This document shows, piece after piece, positions 6,806 to 11,883 of a stretch of 23,978 bases of DNA. Source of the DNA: Halomonas sp. UBA3074 (GTDB lineage Bacteria; Pseudomonadota; Gammaproteobacteria; Pseudomonadales; Halomonadaceae); the NCBI RefSeq assembly GCF_002366715.1, contig NZ_DFBS01000002.1, forward strand, positions 156-24,133, written 5' to 3'. The first letter of the stretch is position 1; every line of letters starts with the position of its first letter. The notes beneath the pieces are model-generated. The model was not told where the DNA came from. It ran no database searches and saw only the letters and a program-made list of their open reading frames with translations. Position numbers and translations under genes: made by a program.

Positions 6806-7162
6806 GTTCGGCTCCATGTTCGGCAGGATTGAAGCCCTCAGCGACAGTGTCTCTGCTTGAATGCGACTATTAAGTGTAAACTGAGGAGGTTAGTCAGCTT
6901 ATTACTAGGCTATATCACTTAATATAGTTAAGAAGTATAGAGCACTATTTTATTTTGAAAAACCTATTTTAAACAGAGACGGTCGATATCATGCTTTATT
7001 TATTGCGTAAAAGGCGGAATTAAAATTTTATATGGCAATATAGTGCTAGTTACTGGCCTCTTAGAGGCCAGTTTTTATAAATCTTTAAAGTTTGTTAATG
7101 ATTGCAGTGAAGGCTGGGTAGGAGATATAAGATTTTGCTACTTTTCTAAATTAAAAAGGCCA
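6806..7162. other. AT-rich gene-free stretch
   Basis: No frame with a credible ribosome site is seen on either strand. It must hold the promoter of the Crp/Fnr gene (minus strand). On the plus strand it contains one terminator-like hairpin (7052-7077) with no gene in front of it. The base composition is distinctly AT-rich compared with the flanking genes. Confidence 0.6.
7052..7077 (+). terminator. Orphan intrinsic terminator
   Basis: ACTGGCCTC and GAGGCCAGT form a nine-base-pair stem with a TTA loop, followed by TTTT and an AT-rich stretch on the plus strand. No plus-strand gene lies between 6806 and this point, so it may end a short untranslated RNA divergent from the Crp/Fnr gene. A poor match to a promoter (TTGCGT, 17 bases, TTTTAT) lies just upstream. 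Confidence 0.6.
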
Positions 7163-7249
7163 TTAAAAAGGCAAAATACCGCCAAATCCAATGCCAAGCA
7201 CAGCGACAATAACAACAACGATAACGACAATAGTGGTAGTAGAGGGCAT
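7163..7249 (-). CDS. 28-residue single-span membrane protein
   Basis: Short minus-strand frame: ATG at 7249, stop TAA at 7163. The protein starts MPSTTTIVVIVVVIVAVLG and continues IGFGGILPF. It is one hydrophobic helix of about 20 residues (Ile/Val then Gly-rich) with a tiny polar N-terminus and no charge at all, so a small inner-membrane protein is predicted. A good ribosome site AAGGA (in TCAAAGGAAGAG) lies seven bases before the ATG. It stands alone in an intergenic region upstream of the Crp/Fnr gene on the same strand. I do not recognise a named family. The function is unknown. Confidence 0.62.
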   Translation of the reverse strand: MPSTTTIVVIVVVIVAVLGIGFGGILPF

Positions 7250-7313
7250 TTTCTCTTCCTTTGAGTAGTTAAGACACTTCAGTTTAGTCGGGAATGCACC
7301 ATTTCACACGTGA

Positions 7314-7330
7314 CGATTGTAGGTCAATCG
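7314..7330. promoter_or_regulatory. Short inverted repeat upstream of the 28-residue gene
   Basis: CGATTG-TAGGT-CAATCG, six perfect base pairs with a five-base centre, lies 65 bases upstream of the small minus-strand gene. It may be an operator or part of the promoter region. Reading plus, it is followed by CTTTT, so a weak terminator is an alternative. Confidence 0.3.
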
Positions 7331-7398
7331 CTTTTACGTCATAGCAGAATGCCTTTATGACCCCCCCTCGCGCTAGATAGGCTCGAACGCCGTCATGC

Positions 7399-8178
7399 TT
7401 ACTCTGTATCCCGCAGCGCCTTCCCGAGACCGCCAAAGTAGTCGCTAAACGTAATGTTAATCCGTTCCCGCTGCTCGCCCTGGGGGTAAAGCCCGCGTTC
7501 GGCCTCGGGTGACGCTTTGGTACCTTTGACTAGGAAATGATTGGTAATGGCTGCATCCTGCACGAAGGCTTCAAAGGCCCGGGCGCAAAGCTCTTCGGGC
7601 TTACTGTAATAGAGTTGCCCCAGCCTTTTATCCATCTGCACCGAGCTCTGAAACAGATCGCTAGGCTGATCGCCCGCTGGCTGAATCAGTACGGCCTTGA
7701 AGCAATTTATCAGCCGTTGATTTAGGGGGTGGGGGATAGGCGTTGCATCGGCGAGCCAGGCGGTAGAAGCGAACATGCCAACGGAGGTGTCGCGAAAACA
7801 CTTATTGGCGATGTAGTGATCAAAGGCATGGAACCACTCGTGGGCAATACTACCGGGGCCCGCGTTTTTGGCCAGCGCAAAGCTGCGCTGGCTGGGGTCG
7901 TAGTGGGCAGAAACGCCAGGCCGACCACCGCTGCCGTACTGCAGTGCGATTGAACCACGCAGCGAAATCAGCGCCTCTGGCCCCTGTAGTATCAACATGA
8001 GGTCGCACAGCGCATCATGAAAAAGCTCGGCGGCACGGTCGCGCTCGGCACTGGTAACCCAGCGGCCAATCTCAATAGAGCGGAAATCGAACTGGCGCCG
8101 AATCAAGGCAAAACTGCTGGCTTGCCCCTGGCGGTGGTCAGGCCCGTTGCGGTAAAAGTCCCGCGCTTCAATACTCAC
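7399..8178 (-). CDS. Putative zinc metallopeptidase-like protein (HEWFH)
   Basis: 259 residues, no signal peptide. The segment AGPGSIAHEWFHAFDHYI carries an HExxH motif (H113-E114-W-F-H117) followed by D120. A later KPEELCARAFEAFVQD (E203) fits the downstream glutamate that serves as third zinc ligand in gluzincin-like enzymes. The flanking text (GSIALQYGSGG, AHYDPSQRSFALAKNAG) resembles what is annotated elsewhere as CLCA_X or LPD1-type domain, a recall I cannot test here. Start: GTG 8178 with AAGGAG (8188-8193) nine bases upstream. Peptidase activity is inferred from the motif only. It is divergent from the DJ-1/PfpI gene. Confidence 0.72.
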   Translation of the reverse strand: MSIEARDFYRNGPDHRQGQASSFALIRRQFDFRSIEIGRWVTSAERDRAAELFHDALCDLMLILQGPEALISLRGSIALQYGSGGRPGVSAHYDPSQRSFALAKNAGPGSIAHEWFHAFDHYIANKCFRDTSVGMFASTAWLADATPIPHPLNQRLINCFKAVLIQPAGDQPSDLFQSSVQMDKRLGQLYYSKPEELCARAFEAFVQDAAITNHFLVKGTKASPEAERGLYPQGEQRERINITFSDYFGGLGKALRDTE

Positions 8179-8271
8179 TTAAGATGTCTCCTTGTATTCC
8201 GCCATCCAGGCCCCCACTCATTAACCGTAACGCCTTTTCACCGCCTCATGTTCCATCGCCAGGAGAAAGAT

Positions 8272-8964
8272 ATGAGCAAGCGCATTTTAATAGTACTCAC
8301 GTCTCACGATCAGTTGGGCGATACCGGCAATAAAACCGGTTTTTGGCTCGAGGAGCTGGCCGCCCCTTATTATGTCTTTAAAGACGCAGGGGCTGACGTT
8401 ACGCTGGCATCGCCCAAGGGAGGTCAGGCGCCGCTCGACCCCACCAGCGACGCTGAAGACAGCCAGACCGATGAAACGCGCCGCTTCAAGCAAGATGAAC
8501 AGGCTAATGCAGAGCTGGCGGCAACTCACCGCTTGCGCGATATGAAAGCCGATGACTTTGACGCGGTATTCTACCCCGGTGGCCACGGCCCGTTGTGGGA
8601 TCTTGTCGACGACGCAGACTCTATTCGCCTGATCGAAACGTTCATTGCTCAGGGCAAACCGGTGGCGAGCGTGTGCCATGCGCCGATCGTGTTGGTGAAT
8701 GCCAAGAACAGCGACGGTGAACCCCTCGTTAAAGGACGCCAAGTCACAGGCTTTACCAACGGCGAAGAAGAGGCGGTGGGTTTGACGAACATCGTGCCGC
8801 ATCTGGTGGAAGATGCGCTACAGAAGTGTGGTGGCATTTACAGCAAGGCAGAGGATTTCACCCCTTACGTGCGAGAAGATGGGCAGTTGATTACTGGGCA
8901 AAACCCACCATCTTCCGCGCAAACGGCTGAAACGCTGATGGCGTGGCTAGCGAAGTCATCGTAA
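8272..8964 (+). CDS. DJ-1/PfpI family protein (Hsp31-like, class I glutamine amidotransferase fold)
   Basis: 230-residue cytoplasmic protein of the DJ-1/ThiJ/PfpI superfamily. The signature GNKTGFWLEELAAPYYVF (with Glu27) and the nucleophile elbow SVCHAP (Cys135, His136) are those of the Hsp31-like/glyoxalase III-like group; YPGGHGP is the oxyanion-side loop. Members act as glyoxalases, deglycases or holding chaperones in stress, and which one applies here is not decided by sequence. An open frame extends upstream to 8017, but it is the antisense of the divergent gene. ATG 8272 has the ribosome site AGGAGA a few bases before it and matches family N-termini (MSKRILIVLTS). Confidence 0.93.
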   Translation: MSKRILIVLTSHDQLGDTGNKTGFWLEELAAPYYVFKDAGADVTLASPKGGQAPLDPTSDAEDSQTDETRRFKQDEQANAELAATHRLRDMKADDFDAVFYPGGHGPLWDLVDDADSIRLIETFIAQGKPVASVCHAPIVLVNAKNSDGEPLVKGRQVTGFTNGEEEAVGLTNIVPHLVEDALQKCGGIYSKAEDFTPYVREDGQLITGQNPPSSAQTAETLMAWLAKSS

Positions 8965-8993
8965 AAGACTAACGAGCACTATCCCCTTAAACG

Positions 8994-9023
8994 CAAAAGC
9001 GCCCCCGTGAGGGAGCGCTTTTG
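8994..9023 (+). terminator. Terminator-like hairpin after the DJ-1/PfpI gene
   Basis: CAAAAGCGC and GCGCTTTTG form the outer stem around a CCCC/GGG inner part and GTGA loop. The A/T pairs at the base supply a T-run on either strand, so it may work bidirectionally. Confidence 0.8.
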
Positions 9024-9277
9024 AGATGCCTGCACCATCCTTGGTGTGCTTTCGCCCTTCCCGAGCGAACATTCCTTTGCCACGCGATGTCCTTACCGCG
9101 AACACCATTGATGTTATATGGATACTGTTTCTTGTACAAGATTTTATCGTAAATTTCTTATACAGAAATGAGTTATCAATGTTGCCAAGCCGAATATGCT
9201 TGCCAACCTCAACGCGTTAGCCCTCGTTGAGGGGCGATAGGGTGATCGCAACCTGTGTGGCCAAACGGCTAGAAAAA
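9024..9277. other. Gene-free stretch between DJ-1/PfpI and MipA-like genes
   Basis: No credible gene. It contains one short inverted repeat, CCTCAACG (9207-9214) with CGTTGAGG (9225-9232), without a T-run, which might contribute to ending the minus-strand MipA-like transcript. A 64-codon open frame here has no ribosome site and no recognisable product. Confidence 0.5.
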
Positions 9278-10030
9278 TTAGAAATTATAGTTGAGTGATA
9301 CGCCTGTCACGGTTTGCCATTCGCTGCCTAGATCGTCAACGATGGGGCTGTCTGACGCATTGTCGGTCAAATAACCCGTGCCCACAAAGCCGGTAGCTGA
9401 CCATTGAGGCGTTAGTGCGTAAGTTAAGCTGCTGCTGACCCCTAAACGCCATGAGCCGCCATCCGGATTATAGGGTGCAATGCCGCTACGCAGGCTGTCG
9501 CTGGTGGAAACCGAGAACATCGACTCCGTCCACTCTTCGTCTGCGTAAGCCACGCTGGGGATAAAGGTGAAAAACGCACGCTCACTAAGCGGTAAGCGCC
9601 AAGCGGCGGAGGCCTCGAACTCGGCGCCTTCCACATCGCCCGATACTGGCGTACTTCCCGCGAGGCTGTATTGCCACTGTCCTTGCTCCAGCGCGACGCG
9701 CAACCCGAGCGTGGCGCCGCCGTCGACTTCCTCGAATGCCGCAATATCGCCTTCGTTATCACGCCCAAAGGTATAGCCAATAAAAGGGGACACGGTCCAG
9801 TCGCCGCTGCGAATAGCGTGCCACTCGATGCCGCTGCGGGGGCTAATCGAAAGCGTATCGCCGTAGTCTAGGTTGATTGAGGGCCAAAGCTGGGCATCGT
9901 AATCGTCACTGCCCAGGTAGTCGGGCGCATACAAAACACCAGCTCCGAGACTACCTTCCCATTGTGCCCAGGCTTGCGGGGCTATTGCCAGGCTAAGTAC
10001 GGCGGCTGGCCACCACTGTTTTGAGGTCAT
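9278..10030 (-). CDS. MipA/OmpV family outer-membrane protein
   Basis: Predicted beta-barrel protein of the outer membrane. A signal peptide MTSKQWWPAAVLSLAIAPQAWA is followed by QWEGSLGAGVLYAPDYLGSD, the typical MipA/OmpV opening strand. Alternating polar/apolar strands follow throughout, and the chain ends in NYNF with the terminal phenylalanine needed for Bam recognition. The length, about 250 residues, is usual. The GTG at 10042 would add four residues. Neither start has a strong ribosome site, and ATG 10030 gives the more typical leader. The family includes the MltA-interacting protein MipA and the osmoregulated OmpV; the role here is not determined. It is divergent from the small-RNA array that begins about 130 bases upstream. 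Confidence 0.88.
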   Translation of the reverse strand: MTSKQWWPAAVLSLAIAPQAWAQWEGSLGAGVLYAPDYLGSDDYDAQLWPSINLDYGDTLSISPRSGIEWHAIRSGDWTVSPFIGYTFGRDNEGDIAAFEEVDGGATLGLRVALEQGQWQYSLAGSTPVSGDVEGAEFEASAAWRLPLSERAFFTFIPSVAYADEEWTESMFSVSTSDSLRSGIAPYNPDGGSWRLGVSSSLTYALTPQWSATGFVGTGYLTDNASDSPIVDDLGSEWQTVTGVSLNYNF

Positions 10031-10156
10031 GATCGCACTCACTGTCTGTAAGAAGGGTTAAGCAAACGTGCATGATTGTATGTGTTCATTTAGAAGGTTG
10101 GCAAGCCGTCTATTTATAAGTCAAACAAGCGTTTAATAATCTTTTTTCCACTTAAC

Positions 10157-10168
10157 TAACACAGGTTA
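10157..10168 (+). promoter_or_regulatory. Shared upstream box, copy A
   Basis: TAACACAGGTTA, followed directly by GATAAA. The same box (TAAC-N4-GTTA then G-A/T-TAA) precedes all four GGA-rich units. Here it ends 176 bases before the end of the terminator tail. It is either the core promoter (GATAAA as -10) or a regulator site. Confidence 0.6.
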
Positions 10169-10182
10169 GATAAACACACTTA

Positions 10183-10344
10183 TATAAAGCGCACAGTGTG
10201 CATACAGCGAAGGGAATTCGCGAAAAGGAAGATCAAGCAAGGAGTGCTTGAGTAGCCCAAGGATGCACAAATAGGATATTTGTGATGTGAGGTTAAGGAA
10301 GACGCGATAAAGCTCAGCCAGTGGATGGCTGAGCTTTATTTTTT
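10183..10344 (+). ncRNA. Candidate CsrA/RsmA-binding small RNA, copy A (5' end approximate)
   Basis: Non-coding unit with seven GGA motifs. Three form hairpin loops with good stems: GCGAA-GGGAA-TTCGC (10207-10221), CAAGCA-AGGAG-TGCTTG (10234-10250) and CACAAAT-AGGAT-ATTTGTG (10266-10284). A seventh GGA sits in the terminator loop. The others (AAAGGAAG, CAAGGATG, TTAAGGAAG) are single-stranded linkers. This is the layout of RsmX/Y/Z and CsrB/C RNAs, which titrate the translational repressor CsrA/RsmA. There is no open frame with a ribosome site. The most similar copy is C, sharing the 5' segment AAAGCGCAC...GTGC...CAGCGAA. The 5' end is set by eye from the upstream box. Confidence 0.72.
10309..10344 (+). 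terminator. Terminator of small RNA copy A, GGA in loop
   Basis: AAAGCTCAGCCA pairs perfectly with TGGCTGAGCTTT around the loop GTGGA, followed by ATTTTTT. Confidence 0.93.
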
Positions 10345-10574
10345 GTATGGAGCAATAAAGTAAGTCAATCGTTTGTTTTATTTGATGTCCTTGTTATTAA
10401 ATAACTTTGCGGTTAGGTGCATTGCCGTCAAATTAATTATTAATCAAAAGATTATTATTTTATCACCCTTGGTGAGTTTTTGTTTAAGAAGAGCCTTGGT
10501 TAAGTCGACTTGCTAATCGCTATCATCGCTTCGCTACTGTTTAGCCCAGATTAATAAATTATTTGTGTGTTTAC

Positions 10575-10586
10575 TAACCTAGGTTA
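10575..10586 (+). promoter_or_regulatory. Shared upstream box, copy B
   Basis: TAACCTAGGTTA is a perfect 12-base palindrome followed by GTTAAA. It ends 169 bases before the end of the copy B terminator tail. Confidence 0.6.
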
Positions 10587-10600
10587 GTTAAAGCGGGGGT

Positions 10601-10755
10601 TAAAAGGCGCATCATCACTCTTAAGCACAAGGAGGTGTTGCCAAGGAAGATAAAGCTAGGATGGCTTAATATTTCATGGAAGCGCAAACAGGACGTTTGT
10701 GAGTAAGTAAGATGCGGCGATCAAACCCTAGCCAGGGAGTGGCTAGGGTTTTTTT
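10601..10755 (+). ncRNA. Candidate CsrA/RsmA-binding small RNA, copy B (5' end approximate)
   Basis: Six GGA motifs. Hairpin loops: AGCAC-AAGGAG-GTGTT (10624-10639), AAGC-TAGGATG-GCTT (10653-10667) and CGCAAAC-AGGAC-GTTTGTG (10683-10701, one G-T pair). A further GGGAG occupies the terminator loop; CAAGGAAG and ATGGAAG are linkers. The 3' hairpin with its flank CAAACAGGACGTTTGTGAG is identical to that in copy D, as is the sequence TTTTTTTATACG at the end. It has the same architecture and orientation as copies A, C and D. The assignment to the CsrB/RsmZ functional class is an inference from structure. Confidence 0.72.
10723..10755 (+). terminator. Terminator of small RNA copy B, GGA in loop
   Basis: AAACCCTAGCCA pairs perfectly with TGGCTAGGGTTT around the loop GGGAG, followed by a T-run. 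Confidence 0.94.
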
Positions 10756-10951
10756 ATACGCTTGTTTTATTTCTTGGTTTACATCGCTTTTAATTCGCTA
10801 TTAGTGCATAGCGATTAGCTTTTGTTGCTGCTTTATGGGCAGCAAATTGGGTGAGGCGATGGGCGATAGAGCGCTTACAGCGTGATGGGGTTGCGGTCAT
10901 TGGCCTGGAAATGGGAAAAAAGCTATTAAAATCAAATTATTTTCGGTTTCA

Positions 10952-10963
10952 TAACACAGGTTA
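10952..10963 (+). promoter_or_regulatory. Shared upstream box, copy C
   Basis: TAACACAGGTTA, identical to the copy A box, followed by GATAAT (five of six matches to a -10 element). It ends 170 bases before the end of the copy C terminator tail. Confidence 0.6.
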
Positions 10964-10977
10964 GATAATCCCGCTGC

Positions 10978-11133
10978 CAGAAAGCGCACTGTGCACGCAG
11001 CGAAAGGAGCTCGCGATAGGGAAAAGCAAGCTAGGAAGGCTTGTTTCACATAAGGAGACACGAACAGGATGTTTGTGGAAGAAGGTTAAGGATGACTTAG
11101 CGAAAAACCGGCCAAGGATTGGCCGTTTTTTTT
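10978..11133 (+). ncRNA. Candidate CsrA/RsmA-binding small RNA, copy C (5' end approximate)
   Basis: Eight GGA motifs. Hairpin loops: GCGA-AAGGAGC-TCGC (11000-11014), AAGCAAGC-TAGGAAG-GCTTGTTT (11024-11046, one G-T pair) and CACGAAC-AGGAT-GTTTGTG (11059-11077, one G-T pair), plus AGGAT in the terminator loop. Linker motifs include TAGGGAAA, TAAGGAGA, GTGGAAG and TTAAGGATG. It is closest to copy A in the 5' half. Where A and C differ, stems keep pairing through different bases (for example CACAAAT/ATTTGTG against CACGAAC/GTTTGTG), which supports a structured RNA. Confidence 0.74.
11103..11133 (+). terminator. Terminator of small RNA copy C, GGA in loop
   Basis: CGGCCA pairs with TGGCCG around the loop AGGAT. 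The flanking A5/T5 extends the stem past one bulged C, and eight T follow. Confidence 0.92.
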
Positions 11134-11280
11134 GTTTCTAAAAAAAGTGACAAGCTAATGACGAAGTGATGAAGTTTTTAATAAATTGCCAATTGCTTGT
11201 TAAGTAAAAAAGAGTAAACGCGCTTGTCATCTACTCTCTTCGTTTTCACCAGCAGGCCTGGCGATTAACCTTTTCGCGAA

Positions 11281-11496
11281 TTAGCAAGCATGGTGATAGT
11301 AGAGTGCACTTAGTTCGTTCAAGGGTACTTCAACCGCTGTTTGGCAGTTTAAGCAGCGCACTGTGGCTGTGTCTTTCCCCGTTCCCTCTAAGCGGAAACG
11401 GTTAAAAAACGTTGTTTTGGGTGACTCTGCATTACCGCAATGGCGACAGATGACATCCAAACCGTTGACTCTATTGCTAATTATTATATCGCGCAC
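11281..11496 (-). CDS. Small zinc-ribbon-like protein
   Basis: 71 residues with two CxxC pairs, CRHC (18-21) and CLNC (49-52), spaced as in a treble-clef or zinc-ribbon fold; no other domain is visible. It is reported as a real gene because the GTG start at 11496 is preceded at five bases by a strong ribosome site AAGGAGG (11502-11508). It lies in antisense direction between small-RNA units C and D, with its upstream region facing D. I do not recognise a named family. RNA, DNA or protein binding are all possible for such modules. Confidence 0.68.
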   Translation of the reverse strand: MRDIIISNRVNGLDVICRHCGNAESPKTTFFNRFRLEGTGKDTATVRCLNCQTAVEVPLNELSALYYHHAC

Positions 11497-11686
11497 GCTG
11501 ACCTCCTTCCCTTAAGAGTAATGTTGGTTCAGGCGTGGTAACTTCCGTGTCGATCAGTATCGTTGCCGATACAATTTAAGTATAAGTGCCGATAGGTTTG
11601 TTCGCCACGCGAAATGTCTTAAAAGCGTGGATAAAATCGACGCAACAACGCTCATTTAATATTTAAGCAATATTTTTTTGATTTAA

Positions 11687-11698
11687 TAACCTAGGATA
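11687..11698 (+). promoter_or_regulatory. Shared upstream box, copy D
   Basis: TAACCTAGGATA (one change from the palindrome of copy B), followed by GATAAA. It ends 174 bases before the end of the copy D terminator tail. Confidence 0.57.
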
Positions 11699-11712
11699 GA
11701 TAAACACAGCGC

Positions 11713-11872
11713 TATCAGGTTCATTGTGGGCACACACCACAAGGAAGTGGAAACAGGGAAGGCAACGCCAGGACGGCTAAACGCTCTCAAGGAAGCACAA
11801 ACAGGACGTTTGTGAGGATGATCAAGGAAGGTTTGATAAAGCCCCGGCCAAGGAATGGCTGGGGCTTTTTTT
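11713..11872 (+). ncRNA. Candidate CsrA/RsmA-binding small RNA, copy D (5' end approximate)
   Basis: Nine GGA motifs, the richest of the four. Hairpin loops: CCAC-AAGGAA-GTGG (11737-11750), GCC-AGGAC-GGC (11767-11777), CACAAAC-AGGAC-GTTTGTG (11796-11814) and ATCAA-GGAAGGT-TTGAT (11821-11837), plus AGGAA in the terminator loop. It is closest to copy B (same 3' hairpin and TTTTTTTATACG end). It converges with the M42 peptidase gene, whose stop lies 12 bases beyond the T-run. Confidence 0.74.
11838..11872 (+). terminator. Terminator of small RNA copy D, GGA in loop
   Basis: AAAGCCCCGGCCA pairs with TGGCTGGGGCTTT (one G-T) around the loop AGGAA, then a T-run. Because the stem has A/T pairs at its base, it may also end the convergent peptidase transcript. 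Confidence 0.94.
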
Positions 11873-11883
11873 ATACGGCTATT

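Larger units (their letters stand above)
11497..11883. other. Gene-free stretch between the zinc-ribbon and M42 genes
   Basis: No protein gene seen. The first ~190 bases hold the upstream region of the zinc-ribbon gene, reading minus. From 11687 on, the stretch is occupied by small-RNA copy D and its terminator. Confidence 0.6.

Noticed and set aside
7043..7264. Plus-strand open frame of 73 codons
   Set aside because: It begins in front of a terminator hairpin, has no ribosome site, and its NNNNDNDN tract is the antisense of the 28-residue hydrophobic gene.
8017..8271. N-terminal extension of the DJ-1/PfpI gene to an upstream ATG
   Set aside because: This part overlaps the divergent zincin gene and its ribosome site. 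The family N-terminus and a good ribosome site are at 8272.
9026..9220. Plus-strand open frame of 64 codons after the DJ-1/PfpI gene
   Set aside because: It starts right behind a terminator without a ribosome site, has no recognisable product and an ordinary non-coding composition.
10043..11280. Short peptides encoded in the small-RNA array (for example a 44-codon frame near 10384)
   Set aside because: No ribosome site precedes these frames, and the GGA motifs sit in hairpin loops rather than in front of start codons. The four copies do not share a common reading frame.
10043..11700. GacA/UvrY-type upstream sites (TGTAAG-N6-CTTACA) for the small RNAs
   Set aside because: Looked for upstream of each copy and not found. 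Only the TAAC-N4-GTTA box is shared.
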